Source: Flavipsychrobacter sp. (lineage in GTDB: Bacteria > Bacteroidota > Bacteroidia > Chitinophagales > Chitinophagaceae). Taken from it: 54,900 nucleotides of DNA. The notes under the pieces are model-generated. The model made no database searches. It was not told the DNA's origin and worked only from the letters and a program-made list of their open reading frames with translations. Location: the NCBI GenBank assembly GCA_021155965.1, contig JAJNBJ010000026.1, positions 1-54,900 on the forward strand. The letters run 5' to 3'. Each line of letters opens with the position of its first letter. Position 1 is the first letter of the stretch. Both the position numbers and the translations under genes were made by a program. Positions 17,201-26,303 of the stretch are shown piece by piece.

Positions 17201-19309
17201 AATACAAGTACCGGTGGTGTTGCTAACTTCTGGATATTCGGCGATGGTAATACCTCTGTTGCTGTTCATCCCAATAACCTTTATACCTTGCCCGGTTACG
17301 ACACGGTGAAGCTTGTGGTCACTAATGCTGCCGGGTGTAAGGATACAGCTATCGGGCATGTAAAAGTATTTGGTTATGCAGGCGCGTTCAGCTACAATGC
17401 AGATTCAGGCTGCGTCCCACTGCAGATCCGCTTTAATGCCGACCTGAGCAATATTGCACTTGCAGCCAGTATTATCTGGGATTTCTCAGACGGTATTGTC
17501 AGTTCGGCATCATTGTCTGACACGATTTCTCATTTTTATACAGTACCGGGCGCCTACTTGCCTAAACTGATCATTACGGACCATGCAGGATGTGTGAGTT
17601 CAAGTTTGGGAAAAGATACTATAAAGGTAGACGGAGTTAGGGCCGGGTTCCTTGCCATACCTGACCCTGTTTGCCTGAACGATACCATCAAAATGACAGA
17701 TACTTCTTCCAGCTTCTGGTCGTATATCAATAAGTGGCATTGGGACCATAATGGCGATACCAGCAACCTGCGATCGCCCTACTTCATTTTTTCAGCCCTG
17801 GGTACGCATACTGTTACGCTGGTAGCAACCGATGGCTGGGGGTGTTCCGGAACTGCATCGCAGGTATTATCAGTTTATGCGTTACCCGGAATTACCTCTT
17901 TGCCCGATTCCGCTGTATGCGTAGGGGGCACTACCGACCTGGACAATAGCACACCCGGAGGCATATGGACAAGCGGCAATACGGGTATTGCTACTGTTGG
18001 TACGGGAACAGGGTTTGTTACCGGTGTTTCTGCAGGTATCGTTATGATCACTTATTCATTGAGTTCGGCATGTTTCGCAACCATGCCGGTTACTGTAAAT
18101 GCCTATCCTGATGCAGGAGATATAACCGGGGATACTACATTATGCGTGGGTGAAACTGTGCTGCTTGCTGATACGGTGGCCGGCGGGGTTTGGCATATGG
18201 GCGGAAGTAATGCAACGATAAGTGCTGCCGGTGAAGTAAGAGGGATAAGCGCAGGTAATGATACGGTTTACTATATTGTTACCAATGTAACATGCCCCGA
18301 TACTGCATTTAAACCGGTAGTGGTCTTTCCTTTGCCCGATTCGGGGGTGATAACCGGGAAGGATGCAATATGTGTAGATGCCGTTATTACGCTTGTAGAA
18401 ACTGTGCCGGATGGCAAATGGAGCAGCAGCGCCCCGGGTATTGCAGTAATAGATAGCGTAACGGGTCTTGTGCGTGCTGTAGGGATTGGCACGGCAATTA
18501 TTACATACACTGTTCTTGCAGATGCTAATGGCTGCACCAATTTTACTACTTTCCCGCTGCGTGTCATTAATACCGATTTTAGCATTAATAGTGTTGTTGA
18601 GCATGTGAAATGCTACGGCGATTCAACTGGCAGCATTGCAGTTACTGTGAACGGCGGTGTCCCGCCATTTGAGTTTAAATGGTCTGTTGATAGTGTTACC
18701 CCATCTGTTACCAATCTTGATACAGGGGCGTACACCGTCAATATCCGCTCAACAGAGAACCAGTGCAAATTGTCGCAAACTTTCGAGATAACCGAGCCTG
18801 ACACAATAGCCATGGCTGCTGTTACGGAAGATGATATTTGCTACAGGGCAAAAGGCAGTATAGCGGTGAGTGTAACCGGCGGTACATCGCCATACACATA
18901 TTTGTGGTCGAATAAAGAAACGAAGAGTGATATAAATGGCCTCATTGCCGGCAGTTATAGTGTAACGGTAACCGATGCCAATGGCTGTTTTAAATACAAT
19001 GAAGTGAATATAAAAGATAGCTGTGCAGATATACTGATACGCACAGCCCTTTCGCCCAATGGGGATGGGGTTAATGATACATGGATAATAGAAGGTATAG
19101 ATAAGTTCCCGGGCAATAATGTAAAGCTATTTGATAAGTGGGGCGATATGATCTATGAGAAAGATGGTTACAACAACGAGTGGGATGGTATGCACACCAA
19201 AGGCTACGCACTGCCTGATGGGACTTATTTTTACCTCGTTAAGCTGAACTCGCAATATACTGCCAGTGGTAAGGATGTTTATACAGGGGCTGTGTTGCTG
19301 AAAAGGTAG
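14279..19309 (+). CDS. Giant PKD-repeat surface adhesin with SprB repeats and CHU_C (T9SS type B) C-terminus
   Basis: 1676 aa. The signal peptide is residues 1-22 (FTHIVQGQ). Residues ~25-1200 hold about 14 PKD-like modules marked by W-x-F/Y-G-D-G (YQWYFGDGGSS, YRWSFGDGTSA, YLWSFGDGRTS and others; some, such as WFFPDSTT, are degenerate). Three bacterial Ig-like units follow (GGIWTSGNTGIATV, GVWHMGGSNATI, GKWSSSAPGIAVI), then two SprB repeats (CYGDSTGSIAVTVNGG; KGSIAVSVTGG). The last ~90 residues are the gliding-motility-associated CHU_C domain (LSPNGDGVNDTWIIEGI ... PDGTYFYLV). Predicted T9SS cargo displayed as a long fibre. It starts the adhesin gene cluster. Confidence 0.93.
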   Translation: MQRSRWILSALFFALFTHIVQGQVVAGFNASPLSGCAPLVVSFTNTTSPSSGTTYVWNMGNGSGPITLRDPSTSYFTPGTYTVTLTATNGSSTSTATRVITVHPSPVVDFTASDTVMCPGTTVTFSNATTAGVPGPVTYLWSSGDGYTGTGASFSHAYSLPGYFNVSLNATNSAGCAALLTKHAYIHLWPPPVPTFSVTTRQVCPNTGAVRFTPSVSGAGPFTYQWYFGDGGSSTSSNPSHLYTSPGIYTVKLIATDSRGCTDSIVVPNYIKVSPLNAAFAGPDSACVNTFVNFTNISTGYSGSRWSYGDGGGFTTSTHGSHTYTRRGTYPVTLIVTDSFCSDTFVRNFLVPEPDISFKITPDSPCPAPVLATFKASVPGGSTVWWNFGDGSTGTGITTTHTYTQNETYIVTMIANSSLGCKDTANYEYIIMGRRKYFEYPPLFLHGGCLPFRYYLPRGVSLMGFLGTRDTGYIYPWSVVWDYGDGSAPGLIADHVYTAVGTYPVSVTFIFSNGCPEVLHDTIKVGTRPHAEFVATPRHLCYDSNIVYFTRTLISGPVDSIWYWWRFGDHPWGYDLWDTNTVVTYTVPYHFEVPDTMSDTLITYYNWCPDTFVRKDYVIIDSPKAKAELDVVSCPRTVHYYNISLGDDSHIWFFPDSTTSTLDSPVHTYARPGVYTTMLTAYNARSGCRDTTLIGVDLTVPVISFSASDTAICREDTVRLTATRLSGNPTSYRWVTPGGVNGGFLRSAQVPSVTETYRTPGRYPVKLLIYDQNMCTDSVVKNNYILVAKPNVHFRTTPTNPCWPQTTTFIDSSTDQPGVTFSSYRWSFGDGTSAISGSPSVPHTYTAEGTYTIKEIVTDNVGCKDSATLTRSLYESKAGFFAVSQACANTNVSFTNLSSTGTYLWSFGDGRTSTLANPTHAFAASGTYTVTLVVTETHGCKDTARSTISIAKPNASFYMDDSISVCPPLSVNFHNTSTGGVANFWIFGDGNTSVAVHPNNLYTLPGYDTVKLVVTNAAGCKDTAIGHVKVFGYAGAFSYNADSGCVPLQIRFNADLSNIALAASIIWDFSDGIVSSASLSDTISHFYTVPGAYLPKLIITDHAGCVSSSLGKDTIKVDGVRAGFLAIPDPVCLNDTIKMTDTSSSFWSYINKWHWDHNGDTSNLRSPYFIFSALGTHTVTLVATDGWGCSGTASQVLSVYALPGITSLPDSAVCVGGTTDLDNSTPGGIWTSGNTGIATVGTGTGFVTGVSAGIVMITYSLSSACFATMPVTVNAYPDAGDITGDTTLCVGETVLLADTVAGGVWHMGGSNATISAAGEVRGISAGNDTVYYIVTNVTCPDTAFKPVVVFPLPDSGVITGKDAICVDAVITLVETVPDGKWSSSAPGIAVIDSVTGLVRAVGIGTAIITYTVLADANGCTNFTTFPLRVINTDFSINSVVEHVKCYGDSTGSIAVTVNGGVPPFEFKWSVDSVTPSVTNLDTGAYTVNIRSTENQCKLSQTFEITEPDTIAMAAVTEDDICYRAKGSIAVSVTGGTSPYTYLWSNKETKSDINGLIAGSYSVTVTDANGCFKYNEVNIKDSCADILIRTALSPNGDGVNDTWIIEGIDKFPGNNVKLFDKWGDMIYEKDGYNNEWDGMHTKGYALPDGTYFYLVKLNSQYTASGKDVYTGAVLLKR

Positions 19310-19352
19310 TATTTTACGAATAGTTTTTTTTGTTTTATCGTATATTTAATTT

Positions 19353-22300
19353 ATGAAGCATGTAACTTCCTTATCCTTGCTTTTCTTTGGTGCTTTATGC
19401 TGCTATAAAAGTCATGCGCAAATAATTACCACCATCGCAGGATGCCCAACATGTTCCTTAGGTGACGGTGGGCCTGCTACCGCAGCGAATATACAATTTG
19501 GCGGCGCATTGGCTTTTGACAACTCGGGAAGTATTTATGTTTTTGCTGGCGCCAGGATACGAAAAGTAAATGCTTCCACAGGAATTATTACTACCTATGC
19601 TGGCAATGGCTCGTACGGATATACAGGAGATGGTGGGGCAGCTACGGCAGCGAGAATTACTCTTGGATGGCTTACTTTCGATAACGCTAATAATCTTTAT
19701 ATAACGCAACAGATTGATCATGTAATTCGCAAAATAAATGTCTCGACTGGAATAATTTCAACGATAGCGGGCACTGGAGCAGCTTTTAGTTCTGGCAATG
19801 GTGGACCCGCAAGTGCAGCATCATTTGCGGGCCCTGGAGGAATTGCTATAGACCCTACTGGCAATATATTTATCTCCGACAGCAACCGAGTACGAAAAAT
19901 AGATGCGGTAACCGGAATTATAACTCATTATGCCGGTACAGGAATTGCTTCATATGGGGGGGATGGTGGTCCTGCTACTTTGGCGCAATTCACATCAACA
20001 GATCTTAGCATTGATGCCTCTGGTAACCTTTATATAAATGATGCGGGAAATTTCAGAGTGAGAAAAGTTAACACTGCTGGAGTAATTACCACTGTAGCAG
20101 GTAATGGCACTTTTACATTTGGCAGTGACGGTATACCAGCCACATCAACCGGATTCGACAATTTTGCCAGTGCTAAAGTAGATCCATCCGGCAATATATT
20201 TATCGCAGATTATGTCAATAATCGTGTGAGAAAAGTCGATTTATCCGGTATCATTCATACAGTTGCAGGTACTGGTGTGGGCGGCTTTACAGGCGATGGC
20301 GGACCAGCCACCGCAGCTCAACTCGATGAACCTGAAGTTGTAGCAATAGGAACATGTGATGGTAATTTATATGTAAATGATAAAGTGAATCGGCGAGTGC
20401 GAAAAATTGCCTTTACTCCTTATCCAGCTACTTGTACCTGTTCACCAACCGTTAGTGTTATCGTTGCTTCTAATGACACTGTATGCGCAGGCATATCTGT
20501 TACTTTCATCGCTACTGTTTCATTGGGTGGCACAACACACACCTACCAATGGTACAAGAACGGAGTTGTGGTGAGTACAGCAGGTAGTACCTATACCTAT
20601 ACACCGGCCAATGGCGATTCAGTACGTTGCGTAGCAACCACAATCGGCGGGGCTTGTCCTACTGCTACGTGGACCAACAGCAACAGCATAAAAATGACAG
20701 TGGTTAGTGTTGCGCCCATTACAGGTATAGCCAGTATTTGCGTTGGGCAAACCACTACGCTCACCTCTGCCACAGCGGGAGGTATATGGAGTAGCAGCAA
20801 TGTTACCATAGCATCTGTTGGTTCTTCAACAGGCGTAGTGACAGGGCATGTAGCAGGCACGGCCACCATTACCTACACTATTCCTATGGGTTGTTATGCT
20901 ACTCAGACAATAACGGTCAATGCCCTGCCGGGCGCAACGGCCATTTACTTTGCGCCTGATTCATCTTCTTTCTGTCCAGGAGAGTTTATCGGGTTGTACG
21001 CCAGTGTTCCGGGTGGGGCATGGAGCATAGTAAATGGTAACGCCCTGCTTGCAGGCAGCACACTTACTGCCGTCACACCCGGTACGGATACGGTGGTATA
21101 TATAGTGAGCAATGCCTGTGGCACAGATACGGCTTCTCGTGGTTTCGTTATTCTGCCCTTGCCGCCGGTGCCTTATGGCGATCTTTCCGTGTGCATTGGA
21201 GATACAACAATGCTGAAAGATTCCCTGCTGGGCGGCACATGGTCGGGAGGGTTGCCGATTGTTCAGATATATTCCCATGGGGATAGCTGCGTTGTTGCTG
21301 GTAAGATTGCCGGCATTGCTACCATTAGTTATACATCAGTTAATGGGTGTAGTTCTATGGTCCAGGTAACAGTTAACCCATTGCCGGATGCAGGCGTTAT
21401 TACCGGGCAAAATATACTTTGCATCGGCGGGCATACTACGTTGACTAATAATGCAGGAAGCGGCACCTGGGGCAGCAGCGATACCGGTACTGCAACAATT
21501 GGCGCCAATGGTTATATTACAGCAAAGGATACCGGCGTGACTTATATTACCTACACGGTACCACCTAATGTTTATGGCTGCATTGCTGTAGATACGTTTA
21601 TGTTCCACGTTATACCTCCGAATTTTACGGTGTCAGGTATAGTCACATTTGTGCAATGCTACGGCGACTCAACCGGGAAGATAGAGCTGAATAAGTTGGG
21701 AGCTAATATTGCGTCCAGCTATATATGGTCAACAGGGGCTACGACGCCTGTTGTGCAAAATCTGGCTTCGGGCACTTATACTGTTACTGTGACAGATACC
21801 AATACCAACTGTGCAACTACCGAGACGTTTGCAGTGACCCAGCCCAGTACATTGTCCGCCACTTTTGAAACGGCGGCAGACATGTGTGAAATGAAGACTG
21901 GCAGCATTTTGGCTATTCTTTCCGGTGGTATATCTCCCTATAAATACCTGTGGTCGAACCATACCACTGCCAGCGAAGCGAAGGACCTGTCAGCGGGGAC
22001 TTACAGTGTTACGGCTACGGATGCGAATAATTGCAGCAAAGCATATACAGTAACGGTAGGCGATAGTTGTGTGTCCATCATTATACGCAACGGCTTTTCT
22101 CCTAACGGCGATGGTAACAATGACACTTGGATAATAGAAGGTATCGAGGGTTTTCCGGCTAATAAAGTACAGGTGTTTGATAAATGGGGCGACCTTGTGT
22201 ATGAAAAAGATGGGTATAAGAACGAATGGGATGGTATGGGTAGAGCCGGGACACCATTACCGGACGGAACTTTTTATTATCTTGTAAAGCTGAATACATC

Positions 22301-22355
22301 CTATGTTATAGGAGGGAAAGATACCTATACAGGACACCTGTTGATAAAACGATAA
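19353..22355 (+). CDS. NHL-repeat surface protein with Ig-like, SprB and CHU_C C-terminus
   Basis: 1000 aa. The signal peptide ends SHAQ. Residues ~23-370 contain six NHL-type propeller blades (ITTIAG ... GDGGPATAA ... N-R-VRKV), a likely six-bladed beta-propeller. One Ig-like domain follows (YQWYKNGVVVST), then about three or four bacterial Ig-like units (GGIWSSSNVTIASV; GTWGSSDTGTATI), two SprB repeats and a terminal CHU_C domain (FSPNGDGNNDTWIIEGI). Its last ~220 residues closely parallel those of the preceding adhesin, while the N-terminal halves are unrelated. The gap to the previous gene is 43 nt and to porP/sprF 6 nt. Confidence 0.93.
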   Translation: MKHVTSLSLLFFGALCCYKSHAQIITTIAGCPTCSLGDGGPATAANIQFGGALAFDNSGSIYVFAGARIRKVNASTGIITTYAGNGSYGYTGDGGAATAARITLGWLTFDNANNLYITQQIDHVIRKINVSTGIISTIAGTGAAFSSGNGGPASAASFAGPGGIAIDPTGNIFISDSNRVRKIDAVTGIITHYAGTGIASYGGDGGPATLAQFTSTDLSIDASGNLYINDAGNFRVRKVNTAGVITTVAGNGTFTFGSDGIPATSTGFDNFASAKVDPSGNIFIADYVNNRVRKVDLSGIIHTVAGTGVGGFTGDGGPATAAQLDEPEVVAIGTCDGNLYVNDKVNRRVRKIAFTPYPATCTCSPTVSVIVASNDTVCAGISVTFIATVSLGGTTHTYQWYKNGVVVSTAGSTYTYTPANGDSVRCVATTIGGACPTATWTNSNSIKMTVVSVAPITGIASICVGQTTTLTSATAGGIWSSSNVTIASVGSSTGVVTGHVAGTATITYTIPMGCYATQTITVNALPGATAIYFAPDSSSFCPGEFIGLYASVPGGAWSIVNGNALLAGSTLTAVTPGTDTVVYIVSNACGTDTASRGFVILPLPPVPYGDLSVCIGDTTMLKDSLLGGTWSGGLPIVQIYSHGDSCVVAGKIAGIATISYTSVNGCSSMVQVTVNPLPDAGVITGQNILCIGGHTTLTNNAGSGTWGSSDTGTATIGANGYITAKDTGVTYITYTVPPNVYGCIAVDTFMFHVIPPNFTVSGIVTFVQCYGDSTGKIELNKLGANIASSYIWSTGATTPVVQNLASGTYTVTVTDTNTNCATTETFAVTQPSTLSATFETAADMCEMKTGSILAILSGGISPYKYLWSNHTTASEAKDLSAGTYSVTATDANNCSKAYTVTVGDSCVSIIIRNGFSPNGDGNNDTWIIEGIEGFPANKVQVFDKWGDLVYEKDGYKNEWDGMGRAGTPLPDGTFYYLVKLNTSYVIGGKDTYTGHLLIKR

Positions 22356-22361
22356 AGTGCT

Positions 22362-23306
22362 ATGAAAAAGATATTGATCAGTTTGTTGTTATTGCTGCCA
22401 CTATACTCTGTTGCCCAAAGCGACCAGCACTACACTATGTTCATGTACAACAAGTTGTTATATAACCCCGGTTATGCAGGCAGCAGGGATGTTATTTCCT
22501 GCAATGCGGTCTACCGCGATCAATGGGATAAAATAAATGGCGCGCCTAAAACAATTAACATATCGGTTGATGCCCCGGTTGGCACTTATATGAAACCATT
22601 CAGGAAGGTGGCAGTTGGCTTTAGCCTCAACAATGAAAAACTGGGTGTTGAGAACAATACTAACCTGAGGGCCTATTATGCGTACCGTATCCAGTTGAAA
22701 CGATCTGTTGTTTCCTTTGGGTTGAGCGCAGGAGGTGCATTATACAGCGCCAAATACAGCGACCTCAGCCTGCATAATCCAAACGATCCGAATTTCAATA
22801 ATAATATCAACAACAGTTTTTTGCCTAATGTTGGCGCAGGGGTATATTGGTCTGGCGATAGGTTTTACGTTACCCTCGCCGTCCCCAATATGCTGCAAAA
22901 TTACTATGACAGGAAGGAACTGGTATTGACGGCAAAACAAATAAGGGGTTACTATCTCGGTGGTGGGTATGTATTTAAGCTCAATGAGACAATTGTGCTG
23001 CAACCGCAAGTGCTGATGCGGTATGCCACTAATGCGAAGTATAAATTACCCTTCAACTGCGATATAAATGTTTCTGCTATTGCGTATGACAGGATTTTGC
23101 TGGGAGTTACCTACCGTACTGATAAGTCAATTGAGGCGATCTTACATGTGCAGGCAACCAGGAAGATAAATATAGGCTACGCCTATGATTATATGATGTC
23201 GGGCTTGCAGGGTTATAATGGCGGCACCCACGAGATAGTTCTCGGCTACGATCTGGTGAGGGACAATGCGAAATTTCATACACCTCGTTTCATAAAGAAG
23301 TTTTAA
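22362..23306 (+). CDS. PorP/SprF family T9SS outer-membrane protein
   Basis: 314 aa. The signal peptide MKKILISLLLLLPLYSVAQ is followed by the family signature YTMFMYNKLLYNPGYAGSRD and by amphipathic strands with many Tyr residues through to the C-terminus. PorP/SprF proteins are outer-membrane barrels that help a partner CHU_C adhesin reach or attach to the cell surface. Here it follows two CHU_C adhesins (6-nt gap) and precedes an OmpA protein (3-nt gap), so all are almost certainly translated from one mRNA. I give no symbol because porP and sprF paralogues are numerous in such genomes. Confidence 0.93.
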   Translation: MKKILISLLLLLPLYSVAQSDQHYTMFMYNKLLYNPGYAGSRDVISCNAVYRDQWDKINGAPKTINISVDAPVGTYMKPFRKVAVGFSLNNEKLGVENNTNLRAYYAYRIQLKRSVVSFGLSAGGALYSAKYSDLSLHNPNDPNFNNNINNSFLPNVGAGVYWSGDRFYVTLAVPNMLQNYYDRKELVLTAKQIRGYYLGGGYVFKLNETIVLQPQVLMRYATNAKYKLPFNCDINVSAIAYDRILLGVTYRTDKSIEAILHVQATRKINIGYAYDYMMSGLQGYNGGTHEIVLGYDLVRDNAKFHTPRFIKKF

Positions 23307-23309
23307 CCT

Positions 23310-25310
23310 ATGGCTTTACCTAAACTATTATTTGTAGTCCTCGTTTTCTTTGTCTGTAATGCATCCGCAAAAGACAATAAAGACCTGATACGCGCGCAGT
23401 ATTACTATACACATTGCGCATACAATGATGCTATTCCCTATTATGAAAAAGTGGCGGCAGATGTAAATACTTCGGCTATTTATGCTGAACTGGGGGATTG
23501 TTACTATATCACTAATAATTTCAGTAAAGCATCAGAGAGTTACAACAAGGCTGTGAATACTGTTGGTTGCAGCGCGGCTGTTACATTACGTTACGCACAA
23601 CTACTTATGCAGCTCATGCAGTATGATGAAGCGCAAAAGTGGCTGATGAAATACCAGGAAACTTATAAGAATGATAAAAGGGTTGCCAATCTGATAGCGG
23701 GTTGTAATACAGCCAGGCAAACGCCGGATGCTATCCCGCCAGGGGCTGTTGCCTTGCTTCCATTCAATACAGATGGTTCAGACTTTGCGCCGGCACTATG
23801 GAAAGGCAGGCTTGTGTTCGCATCTGATACTGCAATAGATACCAAAAAGAAGAAGGACTACTGGACGGGCAGGTCGTACTATAATATATACTTTGCGAAT
23901 TGTGATAAAGGGAATTGCACACCTGAACTGCAAAAGCTGTCTGAAACTAAAAAGGCAAATATCAAATACCACGATGGCCCCGCTACCTTTAGTGCAGATG
24001 GTAAGCAAATGTATTTTACTCGCACAAAGTATAATGATAACTTCTTCGCCAAAAAGACCGACCCAGGCAAGGATAGTTTTGTATTGCTGGAGGTGATGAT
24101 CGCCAGTGATTACGATACAGCCACAAAGCAATTCAAAACCATTACGCCCTTCCAGCATAACAGTGATGATCATTCTGTAGCGCATCCTGCTCTCTCTCCG
24201 AATGGCAAATTGCTTGCGTTTACATCTAATATGAAGAAGGGGCAGGGAGGCTCTGATATTTATATCTGCAAAAAAATGGGTGGTGGCAGTTGGTCAAAAC
24301 CGCAGAACGTGGGGAACCTGGTAAATACAGAAGGAGAAGAATTGTTTCCTTATTGGGCAGATAATGAGACGCTTTATTTTTCATCGGACGGGCATGAGGG
24401 CATTGGTGGATTGGATATTTATAAATGCAAATGGGATGAGAAAAGCAATACTTTTTCGGCTGTTGAAAATGTTGGTACACCTGTTAACTCATCTTATGAT
24501 GATATATCCCTGGCAATGTTTGCTGATGGCAAGAGCGCATATCTTTCCTCTAACAGGCCGGCGGTAAAGGGCGGTGACAACATTTATTACTACAGGAAAG
24601 TGAAAATTTATTTCCGGTTGAATGTAATTGACTCCCTTACCAGGCAGCCACTGCCCGAAGTGCAGATGTCGCTCAGTTCCGCAAAGGATAAAAAAGACGA
24701 GGTGATACAGGGGGATTATTTTACGCAACTATATCCTGATGCGTCTTATGAAGTAAATGTCAGTAAGGTTGAGTATGGAAGGCAGTCATTGTTCTTCAAT
24801 GCAACCACAAGCAAGGATATTGATACGATTGTAAAAGAAGTTGTTTTGTATAAGCCCGTTCCGGTGCGTGTTAGAAAAAAAGACACCATAGCAACTTATT
24901 TGGATTCATTGCCCATATCGTTTGAGCATAAGTTCTGTTGTCCTATGCTGCACAACATTTACCAGATAGGGCATATTTATTTCGCATATGACAGCCATGA
25001 ATTGACTGATACAGCGAAATGGGTATTAGACAGCCTTGTAAGTTATCTGCAAAAGAGGCCTGCAATGAGAATAGAGGTAAGGGCCCATACTGATTGCCGT
25101 GGAGTAGAAGCCTATAACATAAAACTGTCCAATGAGCGTTCTTTATCGGTTGTGAAATATCTTGTCTCGAAAGGGGTAGCACGGAAGCGGTTGGAGTATA
25201 TTGGACTGGGCTACAAAAGGGCCATAGAGGATTGCCCGGATTGCAGTAAATGCTCGGAGGAGCAATATTATTTGCATAGGGTACTGGAATTCAAGGTCTT
25301 GCAGTTATAG
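23310..25310 (+). CDS. OmpA-family protein with TPR, PD40 propeller and peptidoglycan-binding domain
   Basis: 666 aa. The signal peptide ends NASAK. Domains in order: TPRs (~25-135; AIPYYEKVAADVNTSAIYAELG); PD40/WD40-like blades (~215-430; LSPNGKLLAFTSN, ETLYFSSDGHEGIGGLDIY, SAYLSSNRP); a CNA-B-like beta domain (~435-520); an OmpA C-terminal domain (~545-665; IYFAYDSHELTD, VRAHTDCRG, YNIKLSNERS). This matches the PorE-like architecture that ties T9SS components to peptidoglycan. The final conserved segment reads HRVLEFKV, without the common NRR. It is last in the adhesin operon, with a hairpin about 110 nt downstream. Confidence 0.9.
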   Translation: MALPKLLFVVLVFFVCNASAKDNKDLIRAQYYYTHCAYNDAIPYYEKVAADVNTSAIYAELGDCYYITNNFSKASESYNKAVNTVGCSAAVTLRYAQLLMQLMQYDEAQKWLMKYQETYKNDKRVANLIAGCNTARQTPDAIPPGAVALLPFNTDGSDFAPALWKGRLVFASDTAIDTKKKKDYWTGRSYYNIYFANCDKGNCTPELQKLSETKKANIKYHDGPATFSADGKQMYFTRTKYNDNFFAKKTDPGKDSFVLLEVMIASDYDTATKQFKTITPFQHNSDDHSVAHPALSPNGKLLAFTSNMKKGQGGSDIYICKKMGGGSWSKPQNVGNLVNTEGEELFPYWADNETLYFSSDGHEGIGGLDIYKCKWDEKSNTFSAVENVGTPVNSSYDDISLAMFADGKSAYLSSNRPAVKGGDNIYYYRKVKIYFRLNVIDSLTRQPLPEVQMSLSSAKDKKDEVIQGDYFTQLYPDASYEVNVSKVEYGRQSLFFNATTSKDIDTIVKEVVLYKPVPVRVRKKDTIATYLDSLPISFEHKFCCPMLHNIYQIGHIYFAYDSHELTDTAKWVLDSLVSYLQKRPAMRIEVRAHTDCRGVEAYNIKLSNERSLSVVKYLVSKGVARKRLEYIGLGYKRAIEDCPDCSKCSEEQYYLHRVLEFKVLQL

Positions 25311-25422
25311 GGCGGGTTTATATATATCTATATTCATTATGTATTTGATTTAACGTAAAATTTCCAAATAATGTCGCACCTTTGCAGCAATCAGGTCACA
25401 AATAGGGGAAGTTTGCAAGGGG

Positions 25423-25448
25423 TTATTGTTGAAACAGTTCAACAATAA
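25423..25448 (+). terminator. Hairpin followed by T-rich tract
   Basis: An 11-bp perfect stem (TTATTGTTGAA / TTCAACAATAA) with loop ACAG, followed by TATTTTTC. A rho-independent terminator for the adhesin operon is the simplest reading. The stem is AT-rich and lies 70 nt before the NlpC gene, so an operator for that gene is an alternative. Confidence 0.45.
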
Positions 25449-25517
25449 TATTTTTCGGTTGTGAGTGATTCTGATCATACTACTATAGCCCGCGTTTTTA
25501 TCAGTTACAATAAGGAG

Positions 25518-26159
25518 ATGAGGACATTTTTACTGTTATTGCTGTCTTTTTTCATTATTTCAACTGCTTTTGCACAGGCCACGCAAAAGAGCAAGACTTC
25601 TGTTGCTCCAAAGAAAAAGGTTGTTGCAACTAAAAAATATAGCACAACAGCCCGGACATCAGCAAAGAAAAAGTCCGTAAAAAAGACGGTTCCCCCGGTT
25701 GCAATAAAAACTGATTCTGCCTCTAACCCGGCAGTTGATAATTTGCTCACTATACTTACAAAGGAACTTGGAAAACCATATAGGTTAGGATCAAATGGTC
25801 CAACAGGGTTTGACTGTAGTGGGTTGATAAAATTTGCGTTTTCATTCATTGGCATTGCACTTCCACGCACAGCGGCAGATATCGGCCAGATAGGGCAGAA
25901 AATTACGCTTAATGACCTGCACCCGGGAGACCTGCTTTTCTTTTCCGGCAGAAATCCCAGCCGCAATAGCATAGGGCATGTGGGCTGCGTGTACCGGGTT
26001 GACTCCGGTAAAGTATATATGATCCATTCCGATGATGTGGGTGTTAACATACTTGATATCAATAACAGCGAATATTATAAAAAGCGTTTCATATACGCCA
26101 AAAGAGTAGTTGCTCCAGACACTTGTAAAACATCTCCTTCCTGCAAAAGTAAAGGCTAA
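25518..26159 (+). CDS. NlpC/P60 family cell-wall peptidase
   Basis: 213 aa from the ATG at 25518, preceded directly by AAGGAG and starting a signal peptide (MRTFLLLLLSFFIISTAFA). Residues ~20-70 are a Lys/Thr-rich basic linker, probably contacting the wall. The NlpC/P60 domain covers ~72-205: catalytic Cys100 in GFDCSGL, His154 in GHVG and His170 in MIHS, plus PRTAADI and LHPGDLLFF. By family it cleaves peptide stems in peptidoglycan in the periplasm. The frame extends upstream to 25461 but that part has no signal character. Single gene. Confidence 0.92.
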   Translation: MRTFLLLLLSFFIISTAFAQATQKSKTSVAPKKKVVATKKYSTTARTSAKKKSVKKTVPPVAIKTDSASNPAVDNLLTILTKELGKPYRLGSNGPTGFDCSGLIKFAFSFIGIALPRTAADIGQIGQKITLNDLHPGDLLFFSGRNPSRNSIGHVGCVYRVDSGKVYMIHSDDVGVNILDINNSEYYKKRFIYAKRVVAPDTCKTSPSCKSKG

Positions 26160-26256
26160 TTTGTATTAATAATTATATATTTTATTATTTTAATAAATCA
26201 TGCACCTGTTGGTAACTAATTAATGGGTTGATCAACTCAAGTTGGTTCGCTTTTAC

Positions 26257-26264
26257 TACCTTTG
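26257..26264 (+). promoter_or_regulatory. -7 box of the citrate synthase gene
   Basis: TACCTTTG, an exact Bacteroidota -7 match, 39 nt before the ATG. A -33 element is not clear; TTGG motifs upstream are at 11 and 26 nt spacing. Confidence 0.5.
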
Positions 26265-26303
26265 TGGCTCGAAAAAATAAGTCTTACCTAAATAAACACC
26301 AAT

